The position numbers and the translations under genes were made by a program. From Legionella quateirensis (lineage in GTDB: Bacteria > Pseudomonadota > Gammaproteobacteria > Legionellales > Legionellaceae), in assembly GCF_001467955.1 (NCBI RefSeq), contig NZ_LNYR01000012.1:569759-633758 (forward strand): a stretch of 64,000 nucleotides of DNA, written 5' to 3'. The number at the start of each line of letters is the position of its first letter. The first letter of the stretch is position 1. The notes below the pieces were generated by a model that searched no databases, was not told where the DNA came from, and was given only the letters and a program-made list of their open reading frames with translations. This document shows positions 41,092 to 49,706 of the stretch, piece by piece.

Positions 41092-41302
41092 ATTTTCGAT
41101 ATTTATTAATAAGTTAGGTAATGAACATCTAATTTGGCATAACAAAATCTACTCTGTCAATGAATTGACGTAAATATAAAACAGATCAGGATATTCGCTG
41201 AATATAAAGAGTCAGTGAATTGTAAGATCATTACTCAAATCAAGTGCACTAAAACTGAATTCCAAAACAGATTTCTTTACCATCAACAACATTAAAAAAG
41301 AA

Positions 41303-42274
41303 TTACATTAAATTAACCTGAGTTCCTAATCCCTTTGCCAATGCGTTAACATAAACGGCATGCGCGATACTGACATCCTGTATAGCGAGTCCTACAGATT
41401 TAAATACCGTAGTACGAGAATTCATTTGATGTTCTTTACCGCTCACTACAGCCCCCAGCTCCACTATATCGCTGAGTTGAATACAGTCTTCCTGTAATGC
41501 AAAAACCACCTCGCCAGCCTCTTTAAGCGCTGCGTCCATTTGATCGACAATGACGATGGAGTTAGCCAGCACATCATTGGCTATTTCACGCATCTCAGGT
41601 GTATGAGAACCAACGGCATTAATATGAACTTGTTTCTTTAAATGAGACCAATAGAGTAATGGCTCAGTACTTGACGTAGCAGTGCAGATTATATCAGCCT
41701 CACTCACCGCATCCTGAAGTTGTTCATAGCACGTCACTTCAAAGCGTGATTTTATTTTTTGGGCAAAACTTAAGGCATTTTCAAAATTACGTGACCATAT
41801 AGAGACCCTTTTAATGGTTCGCACACAAGAAACCGCTTCCAATTGAGTCATTGCCTGCACACCACTGCCAATAATGGCAACATGTCTGGCATCAGGTCGA
41901 GCCAAATATTGTGTCGCCAGCCCACAAACAGCTCCCGTTCTTAATGCAGTCAAATATCCTGCTTCCATAATAGCTTGCGGTTCTCCTGTCTGTTCATTCA
42001 TAACCAGTAATGCGCCTGTGATCACCGGTTTATCTCGCTCTCTATTTTTAGGAAATACCGAGACCACTTTTAATCCCAAGGCATTTTGCTGGCTTAAATA
42101 TGCGGGCATAGTTAACATTAAGGCATGCTCTTTATCCACGGAAATGCCAGTTCTTAAAGGAGTTAACGCTTTATTCTCATGATATTCTTTAAAAGCAGAC
42201 TCCATTATCTTTATTGCCTGTTCCATATTAATGGATTGTTGAATCTCATTTTGCGCCAAAACCATCAAGCTCAT
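41303..42274 (-). CDS. Ornithine cyclodeaminase / mu-crystallin family enzyme
   Basis: 323 residues. Rossmann NAD(P)-binding motif VAIIGSGVQAMTQLEAV near 130-150, and family blocks LTPLRTGISV, VVSVFPKNRERDKPVITG, TALRTGAVCGLATQYLA and HINAVGSHTPEMREI. Family members include ornithine cyclodeaminase, alanine dehydrogenase and Delta1-pyrroline reductases; substrate cannot be chosen from sequence alone. ATG 42274 has AGGAG seven bases upstream. Stands alone between repeats and a small unknown. Confidence 0.85.
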   Translation of the reverse strand: MSLMVLAQNEIQQSINMEQAIKIMESAFKEYHENKALTPLRTGISVDKEHALMLTMPAYLSQQNALGLKVVSVFPKNRERDKPVITGALLVMNEQTGEPQAIMEAGYLTALRTGAVCGLATQYLARPDARHVAIIGSGVQAMTQLEAVSCVRTIKRVSIWSRNFENALSFAQKIKSRFEVTCYEQLQDAVSEADIICTATSSTEPLLYWSHLKKQVHINAVGSHTPEMREIANDVLANSIVIVDQMDAALKEAGEVVFALQEDCIQLSDIVELGAVVSGKEHQMNSRTTVFKSVGLAIQDVSIAHAVYVNALAKGLGTQVNLM

Positions 42275-42334
42275 CAGTTCACTCCTAATAATTGATGTTT
42301 AAAAATCACAAACAGTTTCTTCATTCTGAACCAA

Positions 42335-42832
42335 TTAAGACATAGTGAGTTCAGTTGAGGATTCCAGTTCAGGTGATACAAGATCAGCAGAACTGGAAGA
42401 TTTAACCTGATGATTTGTATTCACGCTATTTAAAAAGGAGTCCTCATTAAGAGAATCGGCCATGGGTGATAAATTAAAAGGTCTTGATGCTTTAACGTTT
42501 TGTTTCACTGGCTCAGATGTTAAGCTGGGTTCATTTTGCTTGTCAAAAATGAACGAGCCAAGAGCGGAAACAGCCTGTTCAGCAAGACTCTCGCTCATCT
42601 TTTTTATTGAATTGATACCACTAATCTGTTCTATTGAATGGTCAATACGCTCAACACTTTGCTGCAATTTGCCCATAAGAACCATCAGAGGATCTTCGTT
42701 ATTTTTATCATTGGAAGTATCTTCACCATCAAGATCCAGTGATTTTCTTTTTCTGGGCTCATTCTGTTCGGAGGGCATAATTTTCTTTTTGTTTGAATTT
42801 GTTTTATTAAAAACGGGTTTATCTGTTGACAT
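42335..42832 (-). CDS. Unknown small polar protein
   Basis: 165 residues from ATG 42832, with a GAGGTG site. Very polar: a Lys/Arg-rich N-terminus (NSNKKKIMPSEQNEPRKRKS), a helical middle (about 50-95, VLMGKLQQSVERIDHSIEQI) and a Ser/Asn/Leu-rich, probably disordered C-terminus. No membrane segment, signal peptide or family recognised. The middle helix has phasin-like amphipathic character, but this is weak. Confidence 0.5.
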   Translation of the reverse strand: MSTDKPVFNKTNSNKKKIMPSEQNEPRKRKSLDLDGEDTSNDKNNEDPLMVLMGKLQQSVERIDHSIEQISGINSIKKMSESLAEQAVSALGSFIFDKQNEPSLTSEPVKQNVKASRPFNLSPMADSLNEDSFLNSVNTNHQVKSSSSADLVSPELESSTELTMS

Positions 42833-43057
42833 TGAGAGCACCTCTTTTTGTTTTACTTCAATAATTTAATTGGTTTAATAATTTCAAAAATCACAAAAGG
42901 TTTTTTTACCGAATATTAAGGTTTTTCGTAAGCCTTGTTCTTGATAAAAAAGAATAATATTCATGCAATACTACCAAAGAACATAGGAAATGATAGGATA
43001 TTTCAGGATAATTTACTGATATTTTGCAAAGAAGCTTTTTGCGTCAACCCATTATAT

Positions 43058-43297
43058 CTATTCATTGTTTGCGTCCTGACATTTCTGTTGTGCCAATTTT
43101 CCACAATTGTCTTCGCAATCAATATCATCAGAAGTTAAGCACGCATTATCAATGCAATTTTGGGTGGCCTCATCAACACAGCTCAATTGATCCAGATCCT
43201 GGGTTCCTTCCACTTCAGATGGAATATCTGCAGCACTCACCATTACAGAAAAAAGTACAAGAAATACTGCAATCAACCAAGAGCTTAAATCATTCAT
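43058..43297 (-). CDS. Small exported cysteine-rich protein
   Basis: 79 residues. N-terminal signal peptide (residues about 8-22, cut after VSA), then a mature part of about 57 residues with six cysteines in SCVDEATQNC, DNACL, DCEDNC and KC, and strongly acidic. Six cysteines in so short an acidic chain suggest three disulfides in the periplasm or outside. RBS AAGGAT precedes ATG 43297. Family not recognised. Confidence 0.6.
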   Translation of the reverse strand: MNDLSSWLIAVFLVLFSVMVSAADIPSEVEGTQDLDQLSCVDEATQNCIDNACLTSDDIDCEDNCGKLAQQKCQDANNE

Positions 43298-43421
43298 AAT
43301 TTATCCTTAACCGTAGGTTTCTAAATAAATTATAGCCAAAAAATTATCCATTGATCGGGTTTCATTAATAAATAAATCATGAGAAACTCTGGAATCAAAA
43401 TGATTATCTGATGAACTCTCA

Positions 43422-44711
43422 ATGCGCAGCAAAAAAACGATATTGACTAACTTTAGCCGGGCAAAATACAGCGAGTCACTCTGTTTACGGCCAGATAATG
43501 AAAAACAACTAGCAGAATACTGTTCAAATGATCACGAATTACCCTTGCTTGTAAGAGGTGCCGGATTAAGTTATAGCGACAGTTGCCTCAACCAGGACGG
43601 TCTTATAATTGACAGCTCAAGACTAAACCATCTGATAAGTTTTGACATCAACACAGGTAGTGCCGTGTGCCAAGGCGCGGTCTCTATAAAAGATTTATTT
43701 CTGCTCCATCCAGAGTACATTCCCTACGTACTACCTGGCACAGTACACGGCACACTTGCAGGAGGTATTGCCCATGATGTTCATGGCAAAAATAACCCTC
43801 ACGAAGGCAGCTTCGGACACCACATACTCTGGTTTGATTTAATTTTAAAAAATAAAAAGTATCACTGCAGCCGTGAAGAACATAAGGATTTATTTATTGC
43901 GACCATTGGTGGCGCAGGTTTAACAGGCGTTATCACCCGTATTGGGATCAAACTTAAAAAAGCAACTCGTTGTGTTCAGGTAGAACATAAACAATTAGAC
44001 TCGATAAAATCACTCACTGAAACCATGTCGACTTACGGTCTTAAATATCAGTATCAAGTAGCATGGTTGGATCTATTAAACTCAGAACCACGTTCACTCC
44101 TCTCCGTGGCAAATCATTGTGAGTCCATTCCTTACAAAGAAGAGAAATCACACAGCGTCAGTAAATTCCCCTTTGGTTTAATAAAACAATGGAATATGAA
44201 ATTATTCAATAAATTATATTTCAATAGTAAAAAACCTGTCGAACAATTATCACTACTGGAATTTAATAATCCCCTGGATAAAATTAAGCACTGGAATAGA
44301 CTTTATGGACCCAAAGGACTCATTCAGTTTCAGGCAGTATTCAATCAGGATAATGCACATCATACTATTGAACAGTTAATTCAGATTATTAGAAGCCATC
44401 AGGCTATTCCTACGCTTGCTGTACTGAAATTATTCATTCAATCAGGTGAGGGGTTGCTATCATTCTGTAAACCTGGTTTTACACTCGCCATTGATTTTAT
44501 TAATAATCCCCAAGCTCAAAAAGCCATCATGGCAATGAATCAACTCATTACTGAACTGAATGGCCGTATTTACTTAGCCAAGGATTTATTACTTACACCA
44601 GAACAATTTCGTAGCCAGTATGAACATCATGTTCATATGTCAGAAATTCTCAAACACTATCAATCTCCTATGCGTTCGGATCTTGCTAATAGACTAAGGA
44701 TAACAGAATGA
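43422..44711 (+). CDS. FAD-linked oxidoreductase, DprE1-like
   Basis: 429 residues. N-terminal PCMH-type FAD domain with LLVRGAGLSYSDSCLNQDG, VLPGTVHGTLAGGIAHDVHGKNNPHEGSFGHH, where the HGKN stretch matches the FAD-linking region of DprE1. In mycobacteria and some others, DprE1 oxidises a prenyl-phospho-ribose at C2 and DprE2 (SDR) reduces the ketone to give arabinose. The next gene is an SDR overlapping by 4 bp, which is exactly that pairing. The substrate in this organism is not known. ATG 43422 lacks a strong ribosome site. Confidence 0.85.
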   Translation: MRSKKTILTNFSRAKYSESLCLRPDNEKQLAEYCSNDHELPLLVRGAGLSYSDSCLNQDGLIIDSSRLNHLISFDINTGSAVCQGAVSIKDLFLLHPEYIPYVLPGTVHGTLAGGIAHDVHGKNNPHEGSFGHHILWFDLILKNKKYHCSREEHKDLFIATIGGAGLTGVITRIGIKLKKATRCVQVEHKQLDSIKSLTETMSTYGLKYQYQVAWLDLLNSEPRSLLSVANHCESIPYKEEKSHSVSKFPFGLIKQWNMKLFNKLYFNSKKPVEQLSLLEFNNPLDKIKHWNRLYGPKGLIQFQAVFNQDNAHHTIEQLIQIIRSHQAIPTLAVLKLFIQSGEGLLSFCKPGFTLAIDFINNPQAQKAIMAMNQLITELNGRIYLAKDLLLTPEQFRSQYEHHVHMSEILKHYQSPMRSDLANRLRITE

Positions 44712-45430
44712 CTGTACGAACCTGGGTTATTATAGGTGCAACATCAATTATCGCCGAAGAATTCGCTCATTGTGCCGCCAAGGAAGGGAACGCTCTGCGC
44801 TTGGTTGGACGTGATCACGATCAACTGAATCTTATCGCCAGAGATATAGAGCTCAGATATCAAATCCCTTGTGAAATTGCATTAATGGATATGACACAAC
44901 CGGCCAGCACATTATTGACTGTTTTAAAACAGGATAAGCACGAATTGGATTTATTTATAGCGCACAGTGATTTTACTGGAAATAATCACCTCACAGCTCA
45001 ATCCATTACACAATTGGTACAGGTCAATATTCTGGCAACAACCTTGCTCATTCAAGCGTATTTAGATATGAGTCAAACTCAGCATCACCTACTCTTTTTA
45101 AGTTCTGTGGCAGCCTGTAGAGGCCGAGCAAAAAACAGTTTATATGGTGGCAGCAAAGCTGCAATTGAAGTATATCTTGAAGGTTTACAACAATCAGCAA
45201 CAAAAAACCAGCATATTACTATTGCTCGATTGGGCTTTATTGATACGAGACAAACCTTCGGACTACCGGGTATTTTCCATGCGGCTCAACCCAAGGACTG
45301 TGCCAGGGAATGCTGGAGCGCGCTAAACAAAAATAAGCGATTGATTTATTTCCCCAAATTCTGGCATGTAATCATGGCTGTCATTACCCGTATTCCATTT
45401 TTTATTTATAAACGAATGAGCTCTGTTTAA
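44708..45430 (+). CDS. Short-chain dehydrogenase, DprE2-like
   Basis: 240 residues. Nucleotide-binding start VIIGATSIIAEEFAHCAAKE (the GxSxIG type loop of DprE2-like SDRs rather than the classical TGxxxGxG) and catalytic LYGGSKAAIEVYLEG with Tyr-x3-Lys. A C-terminal hydrophobic segment (about 215-233) would hold it to the membrane, fitting a lipid-linked sugar. Start codon overlaps the upstream oxidoreductase by 4 bp. Probable second step of a two-step epimerisation of a prenyl-linked sugar (inference). Confidence 0.85.
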   Translation: MTVRTWVIIGATSIIAEEFAHCAAKEGNALRLVGRDHDQLNLIARDIELRYQIPCEIALMDMTQPASTLLTVLKQDKHELDLFIAHSDFTGNNHLTAQSITQLVQVNILATTLLIQAYLDMSQTQHHLLFLSSVAACRGRAKNSLYGGSKAAIEVYLEGLQQSATKNQHITIARLGFIDTRQTFGLPGIFHAAQPKDCARECWSALNKNKRLIYFPKFWHVIMAVITRIPFFIYKRMSSV

Positions 45431-45440
45431 GACTGGATTT

Positions 45441-46442
45441 TTATTCTCTTTTTAGCTTTATGAGCCATTTTAAATCAGGCTCTATCAATTTATGGGTTAT
45501 ACGAGTAACCCATTTCATCGAACAAGCAATGGTGGTCAGCAATGCAAGAGCAATTACAAACCACACATAATACCAACTCTCCTGCTGATATAAACCTGAA
45601 TCAATTAGACCCAGTAAAATAAACACGTGTAACAAATAGGGATAAATACTTCGCCGCCCCCAATCTGACCAAAAAGTGCGCCGCGATGGCATCAAGATAA
45701 GAAAACCCAAACTAAAAAATACCGAAATCATCATCCAAAAACAACGTAAAAAAAGCGCTTTGCTCCAGGTGGAATGATAAATAGAATAATAAGGGTAAAT
45801 AGGTTCAAACTGTTTAACATTATTAGGTGATATCTGGAATACCAGGTACACAATACAACATAGAACTAAAAAAGCGCTTCCTTTGTAAATTATATTCCAG
45901 TCTCGCTCTCTATATTGATTTATCTTAAATCCCAAAATAAAGAATGGGAAATATAAAAAAGTGGTTCCCAAAGCAAATACATCGCCCATTTTACCACAAA
46001 AGCCAATAAGCAAAGCCACAACAATTGCCGTAGATAGAGGGAATTTTATTTGCAGGAAATAAGGAAGCACTGTTCTCCAAATTGCCAGAGACAATAAATA
46101 CCAGAGTATATAAAATGGTTCTATTATCAATAACTTGGTATTGTAATCACGAGCTACATAGGAATAAATTAATTCAAAGATAATATAGGGCGCAATTAAA
46201 TTACTGAGAATTTTAGCCATGGAACTATCCGTTAGTTTACCTTGACTGAATAATCCCGAAATAACAGTAAAACAAGGCATAGCCAATAACTGCAGACAAA
46301 CATACACATTAGAGGTAAAAACAAATCTCTGCGTCAATATTCCACTTCGATGAGGTGAAATAAAATGCAGTAATACCACACAGAATATCAGAACAAATTT
46401 CGCATTATCAAATTTATAATTTCTTATTGTTAATTCCTGCAT
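45441..46442 (-). CDS. Membrane acyltransferase (fucose-4-O-acetylase type)
   Basis: 333 residues with about ten membrane helices over the whole length. Resembles acyltransferase family 3 (YNFDNAKF-like NYKFDNAKFVLIFCVVLLHFISPH, with His in the first helix, and a small ILWYLLSLAIWR motif). Such enzymes O-acetylate sugars of lipopolysaccharide or capsule. It faces the DprE1/E2-like pair with only 10 bp between stops. Substrate unknown. Confidence 0.8.
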   Translation of the reverse strand: MQELTIRNYKFDNAKFVLIFCVVLLHFISPHRSGILTQRFVFTSNVYVCLQLLAMPCFTVISGLFSQGKLTDSSMAKILSNLIAPYIIFELIYSYVARDYNTKLLIIEPFYILWYLLSLAIWRTVLPYFLQIKFPLSTAIVVALLIGFCGKMGDVFALGTTFLYFPFFILGFKINQYRERDWNIIYKGSAFLVLCCIVYLVFQISPNNVKQFEPIYPYYSIYHSTWSKALFLRCFWMMISVFFSLGFLILMPSRRTFWSDWGRRSIYPYLLHVFILLGLIDSGLYQQESWYYVWFVIALALLTTIACSMKWVTRITHKLIEPDLKWLIKLKRE

Positions 46443-46510
46443 TAAAGCTCCAACTGACTGGTGTATTTGTAATTTTTAGCTATCAGAGTGTGTTTGCTTC
46501 ATCCATAAGA

Positions 46511-46570
46511 ATATTGGATACCGCGGACCAGCCGCGGTACGTAGGCGTTTGCGTACATCTGTACCAATAC
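46511..46570. repeat. Short palindrome in acyltransferase upstream gap
   Basis: Core TACCGCGG (46519-46526) with CCGCGGTA (46532-46539) around a 5-base loop, flanked by ATTGG at 46513 and CCAAT at 46564. The core shares the ACCGCG theme of the repeats at 16624 and 48072. Confidence 0.6.
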
Positions 46571-46574
46571 ATTC

Positions 46575-47831
46575 TCAGCGGATGCTGACCTCAAAGGTTC
46601 GCTCGGATTGTTCAACTGCTTTTAAGGTCTCATCCAATTGATTTACCGTACTGGTATTTAGCTTGATCGGCGTGAAACTTTGCGTAAATAAAGCAGCCAA
46701 AACATAACCTACTCCAAGTGTACCAAGGGCTAATAATATATTAGCCATTACCTCTTTACACCCCCTGTGTTCACTTAAAACTCCTTTACGTTGTTCACGA
46801 ATTTCTTTGGTTGCTTGATCTTTGAATCCCTTAAGATCGATCATTCCATCTTTATACGATTGAGAATAACTCGTTAGCTTATGGACTAATTGACACGCAG
46901 CTCCATATGGTTTTTTCCCATCATCATCAAGATCCAGAGGATATCGTTTATGAAACTCATCTCGCTTGTTCATTAACTGATTTACTAATTTATCAAACTG
47001 AGACAGTTGCAATTCCCTCGCCTTCATTTGTTTGAAATGAAGGTCCTGCTCATTAACTGAAGCGTCCACCGAGTGCTCTTGGTCTCTATGCTCTGTACTA
47101 TCCAATGGATCCGGTGAAACATGTTCAGGGATTAAGACAGGATCTAAATTAAACGACACCGAAGAGGTTCTTTTAATTTTTTGCCTGGTAAATATTTTGG
47201 TTACAATGTGCTTCACGACTGAGTCATTGGCTTCTGATGCCTTTTTATCTGATTGCGTATGATCTTTGTTGGATAACTCCAATTGATGATCCCTGTTTAA
47301 TTCGCTCATACCCGAATGATTAACACGTTCTGGGATGCTGTTCTCATCAGTTTTCTGAGTACTTTTTTCATCTGATAGAGAAAATTCCTGTTTTTTTCTT
47401 CGTAGATGATCGGCTATCCCTATCTCTAATTTGATAATTTTATCTTGTGCGGTTGGATTCTTTGTAATATGTCTTAAAACCGCATTGGTATCGGTATTAA
47501 TTTGGGAACGGTGCTGAATCAGGGTATTTAAATTATCAGAACTGTTACAGTGTTTCAGTTCATGTTTCATAGCCTCGAGTGCATTACACATAGAATTAAA
47601 AATTAATTCATCAATACGGTAGGTAAGTCTGTTCAGCTTTTTATCAGCCTTTTGATCTGCTTGAGTATGACGAGTTATGGACTCTGATTTTAAATTAACT
47701 TCATCATAGCGAATAATAATGGATTTCAATATATCAAGACTGTGTGAATGTTTCAGTTCGTCCTTGATGCCTTCCAATTTTTTACACACTACCTCAAATG
47801 CATTTTTATCAACATCGTGTACCTTTGGCAT
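46575..47831 (-). CDS. Unknown protein with internal duplication and C-terminal membrane segment, possible effector
   Basis: 418 residues. Residues about 14-74 and 78-140 are two related units: CKKLEGIKDELKHSHSLD against CNALEAMKHELKHCNSSD, each followed by a similar helical stretch. Then a Ser/Asp/Gln-rich linker (about 150-260), a helical region with a DLDDDGKKPYG segment and one hydrophobic helix near 365-385 (NILLALGTLGVGYVLAALF), followed by about 33 residues. The hydrophobic block plus KLNTST-type tail resembles, from memory, a C-terminal block recurring in Legionella proteins. ATG 47831 has GGGAG. No enzyme motif. Confidence 0.6.
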   Translation of the reverse strand: MPKVHDVDKNAFEVVCKKLEGIKDELKHSHSLDILKSIIIRYDEVNLKSESITRHTQADQKADKKLNRLTYRIDELIFNSMCNALEAMKHELKHCNSSDNLNTLIQHRSQINTDTNAVLRHITKNPTAQDKIIKLEIGIADHLRRKKQEFSLSDEKSTQKTDENSIPERVNHSGMSELNRDHQLELSNKDHTQSDKKASEANDSVVKHIVTKIFTRQKIKRTSSVSFNLDPVLIPEHVSPDPLDSTEHRDQEHSVDASVNEQDLHFKQMKARELQLSQFDKLVNQLMNKRDEFHKRYPLDLDDDGKKPYGAACQLVHKLTSYSQSYKDGMIDLKGFKDQATKEIREQRKGVLSEHRGCKEVMANILLALGTLGVGYVLAALFTQSFTPIKLNTSTVNQLDETLKAVEQSERTFEVSIR

Positions 47832-48021
47832 AATACAACTCCCTTTATATTAATACATTGGTATAAATAAATAACATCCTGGTTACATCACTCTCAACAA
47901 TAATCCGATACAATATAGAGAGCTATATCCAAGCACATCAAATCAAACAGTCCAAGTCAAGAGAAAAAAATTTATACTCTGTAGATTCTAATTTGAGAAA
48001 TAAAATGACCCGGTTCAAATA

Positions 48022-48235
48022 CCAGAGTCTGTTGACAATTTATTTTGTTCATTCTACTTAAATGCCCACGTACCGCGACTTGTCCCTGACTCTTGTGCAC
48101 AAATATGACTTTTCCCCAAGATTCTTAATTTGTGACTAAGATTCAGGGCTTGTCCGCGGTATCCAGAGATCTGCTGGTTTGCACGGACAAGCCGTGCCAC
48201 GAAAAGGTTATAGAGCAATTGTCAACAAACCCTGG
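48022..48235. repeat. MITE-like element, longest copy (214 bp)
   Basis: Terminal inverted repeats: CCAGAGTCTGTTGACAATT (48022-48040) and AATTGTCAACAAACCCTGG (48217-48235). Inside are several GC-rich palindromes (ACCGCGACTTGTCC; ACGGACAAGCCGT; TCCGCGGTATCC). No coding frame, so non-autonomous. Confidence 0.8.
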
Positions 48236-48295
48236 ATGCATATTTTTTTTCGAAACATCTCATTAGATCAGAGAATTCCATCATCACGAAGGCAA

Positions 48296-48367
48296 GGAGA
48301 CTCTCTAAATACAAGCACTCTGGATAACCCTCATGGCATTGAGGATTAACCTTTGCCGAGAGTCTCC
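48296..48367. repeat. Long hairpin
   Basis: Perfect 10-bp arms GGAGACTCTC (48296-48305) and GAGAGTCTCC (48358-48367), with an inner stem CCTCA/TGAGG near 48329-48344. It lies 60 bp downstream of the small membrane-protein gene on the minus strand; no T tract, so not a clear terminator. Confidence 0.6.
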
Positions 48368-48428
48368 AGAAGTTATCATTTTTCGAAGGAATATTCAGCG
48401 CGTCAAGGATACAGTCATTAAAATGCAG

Positions 48429-48626
48429 TTATTTTAATATTCTGATCATCGGTAATATTGTTTTGATTATTCCAAAAAACTGCAGAATATAGATGATCAA
48501 AACGATTAAAACCAAAAGATTCAAAAGACTCTTTATAGCACCTGGCATTGGAATAAATGCATTAATTATCCAAAGACCTACACCAAACACAATAATTAAT
48601 GCTATTAAATTCATTAGGTCGTTCAT
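48429..48626 (-). CDS. Small membrane protein, Thivi_2564 family
   Basis: 65 residues, two hydrophobic helices (about 5-25 and 33-55) separated by FIPMPGAIKSLLN. Size and layout match the widespread Thivi_2564-type small inner-membrane proteins, of unknown function. ATG 48626 has AAGGAT upstream. No partner gene visible. Confidence 0.7.
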   Translation of the reverse strand: MNDLMNLIALIIVFGVGLWIINAFIPMPGAIKSLLNLLVLIVLIIYILQFFGIIKTILPMIRILK

Positions 48627-48744
48627 AAATATCCTTATTATTTAAATAACTAACAAAATTATAGCACAAAAAGAATCAACTGATTAATTATTATACAAGT
48701 GCGGATTGAGAGGGATATAAAATATCCGATTCCGATCATTTATT

Positions 48745-49119
48745 CTATTTTCTTTCTTTCATTAAATCCCTGATTTCAGTCAATAACACCTCAACCGGGG
48801 TCAATTTTGGTTCTTGCTCTTCTTCTTTTTTCCGTAATAAGTTAATAAATTTAACCGCCAGAAAAATAGAGAATGCGATGAGGGTAAAATCTATGATGGT
48901 TTGTAAAAATGCGCCCCATTTAATCACAGCATGGCCAACCGTCAGGGACTCACCAGCAATATTAACGCCTCCAATGATCAAACCAATTAAAGGCATGACA
49001 ATTCCATCAACAAGGGATGATATTATTTTACCGAAGGCAGCACCAATAACCACTGCAACGGCCAAATCAACCACATTGCCACGCATGGCAAATTCTTTAA
49101 ATTCCTTTAGAAAACTCAT
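48745..49119 (-). CDS. mscL: Large-conductance mechanosensitive channel
   Basis: Pressure-release pore that opens under membrane tension in osmotic downshock. 124 residues from ATG 49119, which has GGAGGAG; the longer upstream reading is not supported. N-terminal amphipathic helix [30 protein letters not shown], the pore helix with [24 protein letters not shown], second helix [14 protein letters not shown] and a charged bundle at the C-terminus. Confidence 0.96.
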   Translation of the reverse strand: MSFLKEFKEFAMRGNVVDLAVAVVIGAAFGKIISSLVDGIVMPLIGLIIGGVNIAGESLTVGHAVIKWGAFLQTIIDFTLIAFSIFLAVKFINLLRKKEEEQEPKLTPVEVLLTEIRDLMKERK

Positions 49120-49164
49120 GTTACTCTCCTCCCAGAATACATCTGATCTTAAATAATCCTTATT

Positions 49165-49693
49165 CCAAATACAGGAACCATACCACAATCAGGAGATCCC
49201 TCATTGCATTCGGGATGACGCATCCCGGTTTCGTCATCCTGAACGCAGTGAAGGATCTCCAAATACTCACTCAGTACCACGTTCAGGAGATCTCTCATTG
49301 CATTCGGGATGACGCTTCCCGGTTTCGTCATCCTGAACGAAGTGAAGGATCTCCAAATACTGACTCAGTACCACAATCAGGAGATCCCTCATTGCATTCG
49401 GGATGACGGCTCCCGGTTTCGTCATCCTAAACGAAGTGAAGGATCTCCAAATACTGACTCAGTACCACAATCAGGACATCTCTCATTGCATTCGGGATGA
49501 CGGCTCCCGGTTTCGTCATCCTGAACGAAGTGAAGGATCTCCAAATGCTGGCTCAGTACCAGGTTCAGGAGATCTCTCCTTGCATTCGGGATGACGCTTC
49601 CCAGTTTCGTCATCCTGAACGCTGTGAAGGATCTCCAAATACTGGCTTAGTACCAGGTTCAGGAGATCTCTCCTTGCATTCGGGATGACGCTT
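49165..49693. repeat. 94-bp tandem repeat array, about 5.6 units
   Basis: Units start at 49231, 49325, 49419, 49513 and 49607, exactly 94 bp apart, after a partial unit from about 49165. Each starts TCGTCATCCTGAACG and ends CATTCGGGATGACG, so each is itself an imperfect palindrome. Sequence differences between units are few. Occupies the gap between alaS and mscL. Confidence 0.9.
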
Positions 49694-49706
49694 CAAACTA
49701 TAAAGT

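Larger units (their letters stand above)
47832..48428. repeat. Gene-free gap with repeat elements
   Basis: Contains the 214-bp copy of the MITE-like element (48022-48235) and a hairpin at 48296-48367. Bases 47832-48020 are AT-rich and otherwise plain. Confidence 0.6.

Noticed and set aside
49215..49688. Several overlapping 63-residue frames in the 94-bp array
   Set aside because: They recur every 94 bp because the repeat does; they reflect the repeat and not genes.
49165..49693. CRISPR array
   Set aside because: Units are 94 bp with no unique spacers and there are no cas genes.
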